A stretch of 64,000 nucleotides of DNA from DATEVL01 sp035281845 (GTDB lineage: Bacteria; Chloroflexota; Anaerolineae; Anaerolineales; E44-bin32): positions 1 through 64,000 of the forward strand of contig DATEVL010000155.1 in NCBI GenBank assembly GCA_035281845.1. Reading direction: 5' to 3'. Positions 9,345 through 18,195 of this stretch are shown here, one piece after another. The translations under genes and the position numbers were made by a program. The notes beneath the pieces are model-generated. The model was given only the letters and a program-made list of their open reading frames with translations. It did not search any database and was not told where the DNA came from. Positions within the stretch are counted from its first letter, which is position 1, and each line of letters begins with the position of its first letter.

Positions 9345-9734
9345 ATGCGAACTTTGCTTGCCGCTGCGATCCTGGCTTTGCCAGTTCTGCTGGCGGCTTG
9401 CGGACCACGGGCCGTCGATTGGACTGTGGTCATGCGTGACTACCAGTTCGATCCTTTAGTCTTCGAGGTGCAGGCCGGGGCTCAGGTGACCCTGACGGGC
9501 GTGAACCGCGGACATCACGATCATTACTGGGCTCTTCTGGAAAAGGATTACGAATTCACCCTGCCCTTCGACGACGACGATGTCACCCATATCCTGGCGC
9601 TGGTGACGGCCGACGTTGGCGGCCAGGACACCATCACCTTCACCGCGCCTTCCGTGCCAGGGGAATATGTCGTGATCTGCAGCATCCCTGGTCACGCCGA
9701 GAAGGGCATGATCGGCTCCCTCATCGTAAAGTGA
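9345..9734 (+). CDS. Lipoprotein cupredoxin (type 1 copper protein)
   Basis: 129 residues. The ATG at 9345 has GGAGAA upstream. The N-terminus is a lipoprotein signal with LLAAC as lipobox, so the protein sits on the outer face of the membrane. The mature part is a small beta-sandwich with a His-rich GHHDHYW and a C-terminal ICSIPGHAEKGM, giving the Cys-His-Met ligand spacing of plastocyanin or cytochrome-oxidase-subunit-II-like domains. The first copper His is probably in NRGHHDH. A role in extracytoplasmic electron transfer or copper binding is inferred. No oxidase gene is adjacent. Confidence 0.85.
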   Translation: MRTLLAAAILALPVLLAACGPRAVDWTVVMRDYQFDPLVFEVQAGAQVTLTGVNRGHHDHYWALLEKDYEFTLPFDDDDVTHILALVTADVGGQDTITFTAPSVPGEYVVICSIPGHAEKGMIGSLIVK

Positions 9735-9860
9735 TCAGTGGCCGGTGGTCGGTGGTCAGTATTGTTCGGGAATCGAGCCGAAGGATCTCATTACTGATTA
9801 CTGATAACTGATGACTGATCACTGATCACTGGTCACTCATGACTGCCCACCGACCGCCGA
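9735..9860. repeat. GTGGTCAGTGGTC-type repeat between convergent genes
   Basis: Imperfect copies of GTGGTCGGTGGTCAGT at the left and the reverse-oriented ACTGATGACTGATCACT/CACCGACCG at the right make a loose inverted repeat. It fills the gap between the cupredoxin gene and malQ, where it may fold and act as a bidirectional terminator. The same family occurs at 35771-35881, 36298-36385 and 40717-40799. Confidence 0.65.
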
Positions 9861-11363
9861 CTACTCGCCACCGACCGCTCCCCGCCGCTGATACGTACGA
9901 TTAAGTTCCTGTATCCTCTCGGCGAGATCTTCAGTCGCCGCGCCGGATGCCAGTCGCCACTCCCAGTTGCCGTCTGGGCGCCCGGGGTAGTTCATGCGAG
10001 CCTCACTCCCCAGCGACAGAAAGTCCTGGATCGGCGCCAGGCTCCAACCGGCGTTCGAAGACCAGATCGAACCGACCAGGCTCCAGGCAATGTCGCGGCC
10101 ATCCGCCTCCAGCGTGCGGCGGGTGTACTCGCGCGTCGCCTCGGCGGCAGCCTGATACCAACCGCGCGACGTATCGTTGTCGTGGGTCCCGGTGTACGCC
10201 ACGCACCGCTCTGGGTAGACCTCTAGCGGCTCATCCTTCACCGCGCCGCCCTCAAGATCGAATTGAAGGATCTTCATCCCCGGAACTTCGAAGGAGTCCC
10301 GCAGGTGTCGGACCTCCGGGGTCATGACGCCCAGATCCTCAGCTATCAGGGGCAAGCCCCCTAGATCGGCGCGTAAGGCATCGAGCAAAGCCACCCCCGG
10401 CCCTTTCACCCAGCGGCCGGTGGCGGCCGTCGGAGAACCCGCCGGCACTTCCCAATAGGCCGCCAGCCCTCGAAAGTGGTCGATCCGGACACAATCCACT
10501 TGCTGAGCCAGGTGCCGAACCCGACGACACCACCATTGGAAACCCTCTTGCTCATGGCGCTCCCAGTGATAGATCGGGTTGGACCACAATTGTCCCGTCT
10601 CAGAGAAGTAATCCGGCGGCACCCCTGCGACGACGACCGGCCGTCCGTTGGCATCGAGTTGAAACAAGTCCGGTCTCGACCAGACATCGGCGCTGTCTTC
10701 CGACACGTAGATCGGCAGATCTCCAATCAGGCGGATGCCGAGGTTGGCAGCCTGGTGGCGAAGCTCCTGCCACTGACTCCAAAACCAGTATTGCTGAAGC
10801 GCGTGTTCCTCGATCGATTCTCGCAGCCGCCCGCGGGCCGCCTCGAGCTCCTGCGGACGCCGATGCGCCAAGGACGAGTCCCACGCCGTCCAAGGTGCGC
10901 CGCCATGAACTTCTTTGAGAGCCATGAAGAGGACGTAGTCGTCGAGCCAATCAGAATGGGCCTCCCGCCAGGCGACGAAATCCGCTTCCCCCGGCCGCCC
11001 ACGTCCTCGCCAGCGCTCGGCGGCTGCCTTAAGGCGATCGGATTTCCGACGCTGGACGGCCGGGTAGTCTACCTTGTTCGTCGAGACCGGCCGGTCTTCG
11101 AGATCTTCGCGTCCGAGCCATCCGGCCTCGAGCAATCGATCGAGGCTGATCAGGAGCGGATTTCCGGCGAAAGTCGAAGGCGACTGATAGGGAGACCACC
11201 CCCCGCCCGACGGCCCAAGCGGGAGGAACTGCCAGAGCGAGCAGCCGGACCGGTGGAGCCATGTCAGCCAAAGGAGGGCGGCTGGGCCGAGATCCCCGAT
11301 GCCATCACCGCCGGGGAGGCTCGTCAGATGGAGGAGGATTCCCCCGGCGCGTGGAGGTATCAC
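9861..11363 (-). CDS. malQ: 4-alpha-glucanotransferase (GH77, amylomaltase)
   Basis: 500-residue GH77 enzyme that disproportionates alpha-1,4-glucans. The GTG at 11363 overlaps the glgA stop as GTGA, and the protein then begins VIPPRAGGILLHLTSLPG, the normal family start; upstream codons are not conserved-looking. Diagnostic motifs are SPYQSPSTFAGNP, RIDHFRG (nucleophile Asp), LIAEDLG (acid/base Glu) and YTGTHDND (third Asp). It ends the three-gene minus-strand operon branching enzyme-glgA-malQ, which points to glycogen and maltodextrin metabolism. No glgC or glgP is in the window. Confidence 0.95.
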   Translation of the reverse strand: MIPPRAGGILLHLTSLPGGDGIGDLGPAALLWLTWLHRSGCSLWQFLPLGPSGGGWSPYQSPSTFAGNPLLISLDRLLEAGWLGREDLEDRPVSTNKVDYPAVQRRKSDRLKAAAERWRGRGRPGEADFVAWREAHSDWLDDYVLFMALKEVHGGAPWTAWDSSLAHRRPQELEAARGRLRESIEEHALQQYWFWSQWQELRHQAANLGIRLIGDLPIYVSEDSADVWSRPDLFQLDANGRPVVVAGVPPDYFSETGQLWSNPIYHWERHEQEGFQWWCRRVRHLAQQVDCVRIDHFRGLAAYWEVPAGSPTAATGRWVKGPGVALLDALRADLGGLPLIAEDLGVMTPEVRHLRDSFEVPGMKILQFDLEGGAVKDEPLEVYPERCVAYTGTHDNDTSRGWYQAAAEATREYTRRTLEADGRDIAWSLVGSIWSSNAGWSLAPIQDFLSLGSEARMNYPGRPDGNWEWRLASGAATEDLAERIQELNRTYQRRGAVGGE

Positions 11364-12805
11364 CGGCGTGCGCCGCGCGCCCGCATGGCGCGGCGATAGA
11401 CCGCCGCGTACTTGCGGGCCGGCCTGTCCCACCCGAAGTCACGTCGGGCCGCCCGATGCTGCAGCTGGGCCCAACCACGGGGCTCGCCGAAGAGTCTCAT
11501 CGCACGGCGCAGCGCCTCCGCCAACGCCATCGGAGAAGGTTCGGCGAAGACAAAACCGGTGCCGGAGCCGAGGGCGTGATCGCGAACTGTGTCGCGCAGG
11601 CCGCCGGTGGCCCGTACGACCGGTATGCACCCATAGCGCATCCCGATCATCTGGACCAACCCGCACGGCTCGTAACGGGATGGCACGATGACCATGTCCG
11701 CGGACCCGTAGATCCTTCGCGCGAGGTCAGGATCATAGGAGCGTCGGAATCGGAAACGCCCGGTGTGGCCTTGCTCGAATGAGGTGGCCATCTCCTCCAG
11801 CTCCACCTGCCCCGTGCCGAGGACGACGGCTTGCCAGGGAAGGTCCAACAACATGGCCAGGGACTGGAGCATGAGGTCGATTCCTTTTTGATGCTCCAGG
11901 CGACCAATGAACGCAAGAAGGGGAACGGCTCCATCGGAGGCAAAGCCAAGCTCGTTCTGCATTCCAAGCTTGTTACGCCCCCGGCGTTCGAGGGTTTCCG
12001 CGGTGAATCTCGCCTTGAGGGCGCGGTCCGTTGCCGGATTCCAAAGAGACAGATCGATGCCGTTGAGGATCCCGGTGAGAGACGCTCGTCGCTCGACAAG
12101 CATCGGATCGAGCCCGAACCCGAAGTCGGGGGTGGTGATCTCCGAAGCGTAACTGGGGCTGACCGTCGTCAACCAATCGGCGTCCGTCAACGCACCGACG
12201 AGGGGCAGGGACCGGGCCCAGTCCGGGAGCGCGCGGCGGGAGGCATCCGGGAGGCCGTAGGCGTGCCACGCCTCCTCGTGGCCCGCTCCGGCGTAGGCCA
12301 AGTTGTGAATCGTGAAGACCGCGGCGGTGGTCCGCCAGAAGGGATCTTCCGCCCGATAGGCAGCGAGCCAGGACACGGCGGCGGCCGAGTGCCAGTCATG
12401 GGCGTGGACCACATCCGGTCTCCAACCCGTCTGCTGGCAGGCGGCGAGGGCCGCCAGCGACCAGAAGACGAACTTCTCCCCCTCTTCCTTTCCCCCTCCG
12501 TAGACCTGCCGGTCGCGCGCCACCGGTTCGCCGTCGACGAGCAGGACGTCTGTGCCCCGGATGCGCTGCCGGTAAACGACCGCGCCCAGGCTCTCGCCGC
12601 GACGAAGGATTTCAACGTTGGTTTGCGCCCGCGTCGTTCTTGCCGCCAGATCGATCGACGGGTAACGCGGCAATGAGGAACGCACGTCGAGTCCAAGCTG
12701 GCGCAGCGCCCGCGGCAACTCGCCGCCGACATCGCCCAGGCCCCCGACTTTGGCCAGGGGTGTAGCCTCCGCGCACAGGAAGAGGACTTTTAGGGGGAGA
12801 ACCAT
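11360..12805 (-). CDS. glgA: Glycogen synthase (GT5)
   Basis: 481 residues, typical for bacterial GlgA, which transfers glucose from ADP- or UDP-glucose to the growing alpha-1,4-glucan. The N-terminal sugar-nucleotide motif appears as KVGGLGDVGGELPRAL (family KxGGL), followed by HAHDWHSA and FTIHNLAYAG. The C-terminal half has FIGRLEHQKGIDLM and PSRYEPCGLVQMIGMRYG. The start is the ATG at 12805, inside the last 16 bases of the GH57 gene, and the stop overlaps the malQ start. The overlaps imply translational coupling. Confidence 0.95.
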   Translation of the reverse strand: MVLPLKVLFLCAEATPLAKVGGLGDVGGELPRALRQLGLDVRSSLPRYPSIDLAARTTRAQTNVEILRRGESLGAVVYRQRIRGTDVLLVDGEPVARDRQVYGGGKEEGEKFVFWSLAALAACQQTGWRPDVVHAHDWHSAAAVSWLAAYRAEDPFWRTTAAVFTIHNLAYAGAGHEEAWHAYGLPDASRRALPDWARSLPLVGALTDADWLTTVSPSYASEITTPDFGFGLDPMLVERRASLTGILNGIDLSLWNPATDRALKARFTAETLERRGRNKLGMQNELGFASDGAVPLLAFIGRLEHQKGIDLMLQSLAMLLDLPWQAVVLGTGQVELEEMATSFEQGHTGRFRFRRSYDPDLARRIYGSADMVIVPSRYEPCGLVQMIGMRYGCIPVVRATGGLRDTVRDHALGSGTGFVFAEPSPMALAEALRRAMRLFGEPRGWAQLQHRAARRDFGWDRPARKYAAVYRRAMRARGARR

Positions 12806-14445
12806 TTGTAGTCGATGTCGGGGAAGACCTTGTCCTTCTCCCACAATGCCGCGGCGAGGCCCGGGTCGGGCCGACCGTCCTCCAGCCCGGCAAGCAGGGA
12901 ATGGAAGCGATCTACATGATCGCGGAAGCGCTGGACCGCGTACTCGCGCGCCTGACCGGTCGTCACCAGAAAGGGCCAATCGGAGGATTGAAGGAGAAGC
13001 AGCTCACGCGCCGCCTGGTTGAGGACGGCCGCGCCGTCTGCCGACGGCGACGTGCTGCTATCGACCGCGGTCAACATCCGCCGCTCGGCCTCGTGAATGA
13101 TCGGCCACATCCAGTGCGTGTCGGCGTTGTCCCAGACGAAATGCCCTCCCCCCGCCCCCCATGAACCCTCCGGCAGGCTGAGCACGGTCTCCGGAGGGTG
13201 GGCCTCGAGGTAGGCCGAAGCCGTCGTCAGCTCGACCTCGGGAATGACCGCCAGCCGGCGCAGCACGGCCTCCAGCCAATCGATGCCCTCAAACCACCAG
13301 TGGCCAAAGAGCTCTGTGTCGTAATTGGCCGAGACGATCCCGAATTCGCCCGTCCGATCCCGATACCCTTTCAGCAACCCGGCCACCAGCGAGGCGAAGT
13401 GATCGGCTTGCATACTCACGCGACCGGCGGCCCAATCCGGGTGGTATATGTCCTTTTCTCCGAGGGTGACTCGAGCGCCGCTGATGCGCCAGTACTGCAT
13501 CCCGGAGACTCCGTCCTTCTTGTGGAATTCGCGGTAATCGAAGTCGCCGGGATAGCCCCACTCCGAGCTCCACACCTGCAGCCCGGCCCGGTTGTCCCGC
13601 GCCAACACGGCCACCTCGGCCTGAGTCACGTAGTACGGACGGAAGGTGGTCGCCGGCTCGGATGGCTTGAGCTCGGTCATCGGGACCACGTACCGGCGCA
13701 CCACGCCTCCATAGGGGCCGATGACCTCCCCGGCGGCCACACCCACGGGCCTCCCTCCTTCGACCATGTGGGTCTCGGCGAAAAAGAGGCGCAGCCCGTT
13801 GGCGGCGAGGTGCGTCTCCAGCCCGGGGCGAAGTCGCTCATCCTCGGCGATGTAGGCCGGCCGGTAAGCGCACTCCGGAAGCCAGATCGCCTTGGGACGC
13901 CGTCCCAGATGGCGTTGATGCGCGGCCATGGCCGTCCGCAGCTGCAGGCCGATGGACTCGTCGCGGTCGAGCAAGGGCAGATAACCGTGGGTCGCGCCGC
14001 AAGTGATCGTCTCGATCGTCCCGGACTCTTCGAGGGCGCGGAATGCCGGGACAAGATTGCCTGCGTATCGGCCCTCGAAACTGGCGCGCACGGCTTCATA
14101 GCGGTCGCGATAGAAGCTCGCCAGCCACGCCAGGTGTTTTTCCCCCTCGCCTTCGAAACGAGGGATGTCGGCGGCCGCGGCGGAAATCTTCTCCGCCAGG
14201 TAGGTGCGGAAGTTGGCACGGACGTCCTCATCGGCGAGCTGCTCGAGAAGGATCGGCGTCAGCCCGAGCGTGACGCCACCTCGGACCCCATCGGCCTTTA
14301 GACGGTTCAGCATGTCGAGCAGCGGGACGTAGGTCTCGGCCGCCGCCTCATGGAGCCATTCCTCACCGTGCGGCCAGCGCCCGGCGGCGCGGGTATAGGG
14401 GAGGTGCGAATGCAGGACGAAGTTGAAAGCGCCGGATGGTTCCAT
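12790..14445 (-). CDS. 1,4-alpha-glucan branching enzyme, GH57 type
   Basis: 551 residues. It starts at the ATG at 14445 (MEPSGAFNFVLHSHLPY); HSHLPY is the first GH57 motif. WLPECAY carries the expected nucleophile Glu and YDTELFGHWWFEG the acid/base Asp. An ATHGYLPL segment and a C-terminal helical domain with WMWPIIHEAE fit the branching-enzyme subgroup (DUF1957-containing, about 530-560 residues) rather than GH57 amylases. It introduces alpha-1,6 branches into glycogen and replaces the more common GH13 GlgB. It is the first gene of the operon with glgA and malQ; a TAGAAT box lies at 14471-14476 on this strand. Confidence 0.92.
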   Translation of the reverse strand: MEPSGAFNFVLHSHLPYTRAAGRWPHGEEWLHEAAAETYVPLLDMLNRLKADGVRGGVTLGLTPILLEQLADEDVRANFRTYLAEKISAAAADIPRFEGEGEKHLAWLASFYRDRYEAVRASFEGRYAGNLVPAFRALEESGTIETITCGATHGYLPLLDRDESIGLQLRTAMAAHQRHLGRRPKAIWLPECAYRPAYIAEDERLRPGLETHLAANGLRLFFAETHMVEGGRPVGVAAGEVIGPYGGVVRRYVVPMTELKPSEPATTFRPYYVTQAEVAVLARDNRAGLQVWSSEWGYPGDFDYREFHKKDGVSGMQYWRISGARVTLGEKDIYHPDWAAGRVSMQADHFASLVAGLLKGYRDRTGEFGIVSANYDTELFGHWWFEGIDWLEAVLRRLAVIPEVELTTASAYLEAHPPETVLSLPEGSWGAGGGHFVWDNADTHWMWPIIHEAERRMLTAVDSSTSPSADGAAVLNQAARELLLLQSSDWPFLVTTGQAREYAVQRFRDHVDRFHSLLAGLEDGRPDPGLAAALWEKDKVFPDIDYKWFSP

Positions 14446-14550
14446 CCGTCCACCTGGAGCGGGTAGTGAGATTCTAGCAGAGGCTTCGCTGAGTCGCACT
14501 CCGGCGAGATAGAATCGGCCGGCATTCAAACAGCGGAGGCCAGGTCGGTG
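14446..14550. promoter_or_regulatory. Divergent promoter region, glycogen operon and small gene
   Basis: TAGAAT occurs on the minus strand (14471-14476), 26 bases from the branching-enzyme start, and on the plus strand (14510-14515) ahead of the small gene at 14551. The -35 candidates are poor on both sides, so these are only plausible -10 elements. Confidence 0.4.
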
Positions 14551-14826
14551 ATGTCCAGCGACAGTGCCGTTCCAGCATCCCGGGAGCCTGCAGCCTCCGG
14601 GAAACCCGATCCCCAAGCATCGGCGGACCCGGAAGCCTTCTGGGCAGACGTGCTCTCGACAGACCCCGACCGGATACGGCAGGCCCTACGCGGGCTGACG
14701 CCGGACGAAAGGCGTGCGGTCCTGGAACATTTGCGCCGGATGGAGGGGGACGAAGGGTGGCAGCCGGATCAACGCCGTCGGGCGGGGGCCGCCACGGCGG
14801 TGGCTGACGGCTCGCCGCCACCTTGA
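14551..14826 (+). CDS. Small conserved-looking hypothetical protein
   Basis: 91 residues, ATG at 14551 (or GTG at 14548) with GGAGG at 14535-14539. The first 30 residues are Ala/Pro/Ser-rich and probably disordered. The core, FWADVLSTDPDRIRQALRGL followed by TPDERRAVLEHLRRM and EGWQPDQRRRAGAA, looks like a compact helical domain. I recall similar short proteins in Chloroflexota genomes, but I cannot name a family or function. It lies between the glycogen operon (divergent) and an oligopeptidase gene 178 bp downstream. Confidence 0.65.
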   Translation: MSSDSAVPASREPAASGKPDPQASADPEAFWADVLSTDPDRIRQALRGLTPDERRAVLEHLRRMEGDEGWQPDQRRRAGAATAVADGSPPP

Positions 14827-15004
14827 TGAAGAACGCCGACGGCTACGCCCCCCCTCGCAAGCCGCGCCGAGAGCCTGTTCGGATCTCGCATGCGCCGGCC
14901 GCGCTTCGATTCATGAGATACCTGGAGAGGGAGGACATTTGTGAACAGCACGCGGCAACAAGGATCGCCGGGAACCCCTTCGGCGGCTAGCCAATGGAGG
15001 CAGC

Positions 15005-16807
15005 ATGGCAGACGACAGCCCGCTCCCGCGATGGAACCTGACGCCGATCTTGCCGGGCGTTGAAGAGCCTGCCTTCGGTGAGGTCTTCCACCGAGTCGAG
15101 CAGGAAGTCTCAGCGCTCGTTGCGCTGTTCGATAGGCACGGAATCGGAGGCCAGACACGGGAGGATTCGTCGAAGGCGGAGCCGTTCGAGGAGGTCGTGC
15201 GAGCTTACCTCGACGTCCGAACCCGCGCCTATCTAATCGAGGCTTATCTGGAGTGCCTGACCGCCGCCGACAGTCGCGACAACGCGGCGCAAGCGAGTCT
15301 ATCGGAGCTCCTACCCACTCTGGCCACGCTCAGTTTGCTGCTGACGCGCCTGACCTCGTGGGCCGGTCGGCTGGAGGTGGACGTTCTCATCGCCTCTTCG
15401 CCGCTGGCCCAAGACCATGCCTACTTTCTGCGCAAGAGTCAGGTGCGGGCGCAGCACCTGATGGGGCCCTCCGAGGAGGCACTCGCCGCAGACCTTCTCT
15501 TGACGGGGAGCACGGCCTGGGAACGGATGCACTCCACCCTGACCTCCCAGCTGATGGTTCCGATCGAGGTCGAAGGCCAAGCCCGCCAACTCCCCATGAG
15601 CGCTATCCGTAACCTGGCGCAGAACCACGATCGTGCCCTCCGCCAACAGGCCTACGACGTCGAAGTCGCCGCCTGGCACCAGGTGCGCGTGCCCTTGGCG
15701 GCGGCGATGAACAGCATCAAGGGCGAGGTCAACTTGCTCTCTCGCCGGCGCGGCTGGTCCTCGCCCTTGGAAGCGACGCTGTTCGAGCATGCCATCGACC
15801 GCCCCATCCTGGAAGCGATGATGGAGGCGGCCGAGGAATCCTTTGACGACTTCCGGCGCTACTTGAGGGCAAAGGCGCGCCGCTTGGGGCTGACCACGCT
15901 CGCTTGGTATGACTTGTATGCCCCGGTCAGCGAGGCGAGCGAAGGTTGGACCTATCCGCAGACCTGCCAGTTCATCCTCGATCACTTTCGCCGCTTTTCG
16001 CCGGCCTTGGAAGATACGGCACGGCGCGCCTTCGACGAGGGTTGGGTCGACGCTGAACCGCGAGGGGGCAAGGCCGGCGGGGCTTTCTGTGAGTGGATGC
16101 GCGGCGCCGAGTCACGCATCCTCGCCAACTTCCTACCTACGTATGACGGTATGTCGATCCTGGCACATGAGCTCGGCCACGCCTACCACAACCGCACCCG
16201 GGCGACGCGAACGATCCTCCAGCGGCGGACCCCATCGACCCTGGCCGAGACGGCCAGCATCTTCTGCGAAACACTCATCGCCCAGGCCGCCTTCGAGGAG
16301 AGTGACGACTCCCAACGGCTGGCGATCCTTGAGTCCTTCCTGCAGACGGCCTGCGCCGTCGTGGTCGACATCGCCGGTCGCTTCTATTTCGAGCAGAGTG
16401 TGTTCGAGCGCCGCGGTCTGCGCGATCTCTCGCCGGACGAGCTGTGCGAAGAAATGCGCCGGGCCCAGGCCCGCTCGTACGGCGACGGGCTCGATCCGAG
16501 GACGTACCATCCGTACATGTGGGCGGTCAAGCCGCACTACTACTCCGGCACAGCCTCGTTCTACAACTACCCGTACACCTTCGGTCTGCTTTTCGGCCTG
16601 GGCCTGTACGCTGTCTACCGCGACCGCCCCGAACGCTTCGTCAGCGAATACGAGGACCTGCTCTCCAGGACGGGGATGGCGACCGCCGCCGAACTGGCCG
16701 AAGGCTTCGGGATCGATCTGCGTGCGCCATCGTTCTGGCGCGCCAGCCTGGACTTGGTGAGGGAGCGGATCGAGCGTTTCGAGCAGCTGGTGGGTCCGGC
16801 CAACTGA
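15005..16807 (+). CDS. M3-family oligoendopeptidase (PepF-like)
   Basis: 600-residue zinc metallopeptidase of the thimet/oligoendopeptidase F group, which cleaves short cytoplasmic peptides. The zinc motif HELGH is at 388-392 in SILAHELGHAYHN, and the third ligand Glu is in SIFCETLIAQAAFEESDD. The C-terminal KPHYYSGTASFYNYPYTFG is highly typical of PepF. There is no signal peptide. The start is the ATG at 15005 with GGAGG just upstream. It stands alone. Length and motifs agree well with the family; peptide preference cannot be read from sequence. Confidence 0.92.
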   Translation: MADDSPLPRWNLTPILPGVEEPAFGEVFHRVEQEVSALVALFDRHGIGGQTREDSSKAEPFEEVVRAYLDVRTRAYLIEAYLECLTAADSRDNAAQASLSELLPTLATLSLLLTRLTSWAGRLEVDVLIASSPLAQDHAYFLRKSQVRAQHLMGPSEEALAADLLLTGSTAWERMHSTLTSQLMVPIEVEGQARQLPMSAIRNLAQNHDRALRQQAYDVEVAAWHQVRVPLAAAMNSIKGEVNLLSRRRGWSSPLEATLFEHAIDRPILEAMMEAAEESFDDFRRYLRAKARRLGLTTLAWYDLYAPVSEASEGWTYPQTCQFILDHFRRFSPALEDTARRAFDEGWVDAEPRGGKAGGAFCEWMRGAESRILANFLPTYDGMSILAHELGHAYHNRTRATRTILQRRTPSTLAETASIFCETLIAQAAFEESDDSQRLAILESFLQTACAVVVDIAGRFYFEQSVFERRGLRDLSPDELCEEMRRAQARSYGDGLDPRTYHPYMWAVKPHYYSGTASFYNYPYTFGLLFGLGLYAVYRDRPERFVSEYEDLLSRTGMATAAELAEGFGIDLRAPSFWRASLDLVRERIERFEQLVGPAN

Positions 16808-17151
16808 GAGGGAATGAGCCGTCCGGTGGCGGAGGTAACGCTCCTCCTCTCTTTCACCCTGTACTCCGCCTTCGCGGTCTGCCGCACAAGTCGGGGCTAG
16901 ATTCAGGTCGTTGAGGTCAGCGGCGTCAACCCTCCTGTGGAGGGCTGCCCTGAACGGTTACTTCGAACGAGTTCGCCAGCGGCCGATTTCCGCCTCGACT
17001 CACGACCCCGCCAGCTCTTCGCAAGGCCTCACGACGCCCTACCAACGATCTGGGACTCGCGCGGAAGCACGGCAGCGGAGAAGGCGGAGTTCAGGATAAT
17101 GCGGTTGGGCAAAGCACCTGGCCTTTGGGAGTGGATCCATCCGTCCGATGG
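16808..17151. other. Intergenic region between convergent genes
   Basis: About 340 bases between the oligopeptidase and etfA. Short open frames exist but show no motif or ribosome site I can support. No repeat family copy and no clear terminator hairpin were seen. Confidence 0.5.
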
Positions 17152-18195
17152 CTACTTCCCAAGCTGCGTGCGAAACGCCTCGGTCAGGGCCGGGACGATC
17201 TCGTACAAGTCGCCGACGATGCCGAACCGAGCGAGCTTGAAGATCGGCGCCTCAGGATCCTTGTTGATGGCGACAATCGTCTTCGACGTGCGCATGCCGG
17301 CCAGATGCTGAATCGCCCCCGAGATGCCGCAGGCGATGTACAGATCGGGTGCAACGACCTTGCCCGTCTGGCCCACCTGGTTGGAATACGGGATGTAGCC
17401 GGCGTCGACGGCCGCCCGGCTGGCGCCGACGGCGGCGCCCAGGACCGACGCCATCTGCCGGATCAATTCGAAGCCTTGATGCGCTCGCCAGATTTCCTGC
17501 TGCTTCTCGTCCGTGATCTCAGGCGGTGGGGTTAGCCGTCCATTGTTGGAAACGCCCCGGCCTCCAGAGACGATCACGCTGGCGTCCGTCAGGCTGACTC
17601 CGCCATCGGAGGCCCTGTACCCGAGCACCTCGGTCGCCGAAGCCCCCGGAGTTACCGCGGCGACGTCCACCGGTCCCTTCCGCGCTGTGTCGGGCGTAGG
17701 CCGCGGGAATGCCCGGCTGCGCACCATCACAATCTGCGGGCGGCGTGTGCGCGAAACCTCTTTGGTCAGAAGTTTTCCTGCGTAGATCGGCCTGGTGGCG
17801 ACGACTGCGCTCTCTTCAACTTCCAGGGCGATCGCGTCCGGCGTCACACCCGTGTCGAGGTCGACGGCGACCATCGCCCCCAGCTCGCGAGTACGTCCGG
17901 TCGTCGGCAGAACGAGCACCTCGGGGCGGCTCTCCTTCAGAACCCCGGACACCACATCCGCATACAGCTCTGGGCGAAAATCCTTCAGCGAAGGACTCTC
18001 GCGCACGACGGCCGCGCTCGCACCATGCGCAATCGCTTCCTCGGCCAATGACCGCACGCCATCACCAACGACGAGCGCCGTGACGCCGCTCGACATCGAA
18101 GCCGCAATCGTCGAGGCGGCGTAGAGGGCCTCCCAGGAGGCAACGACGGCCTCCCCAAGATGGTGGTCGATGTAGACGAAGATGCGATCAGCCAT
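17152..18195 (-). CDS. etfA: Electron transfer flavoprotein alpha subunit
   Basis: 347 residues. The ATG at 18195 overlaps the etfB stop in TGATG. The N-terminal domain starts MADRIFVYIDHH. The C-terminal FAD-binding part has VSGGRGVSN, VGASRAAVDAGYIP, QVGQTGKVVAPDLYIACGIS and GAIQHLAGM, all hallmark EtfA motifs. It binds FAD and, with EtfB, carries electrons from acyl-CoA dehydrogenases to the membrane quinone pool through an ETF-quinone oxidoreductase that is not in the window. It is the last gene of the acyl-CoA dehydrogenase-etfB-etfA operon. Confidence 0.95.
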   Translation of the reverse strand: MADRIFVYIDHHLGEAVVASWEALYAASTIAASMSSGVTALVVGDGVRSLAEEAIAHGASAAVVRESPSLKDFRPELYADVVSGVLKESRPEVLVLPTTGRTRELGAMVAVDLDTGVTPDAIALEVEESAVVATRPIYAGKLLTKEVSRTRRPQIVMVRSRAFPRPTPDTARKGPVDVAAVTPGASATEVLGYRASDGGVSLTDASVIVSGGRGVSNNGRLTPPPEITDEKQQEIWRAHQGFELIRQMASVLGAAVGASRAAVDAGYIPYSNQVGQTGKVVAPDLYIACGISGAIQHLAGMRTSKTIVAINKDPEAPIFKLARFGIVGDLYEIVPALTEAFRTQLGK

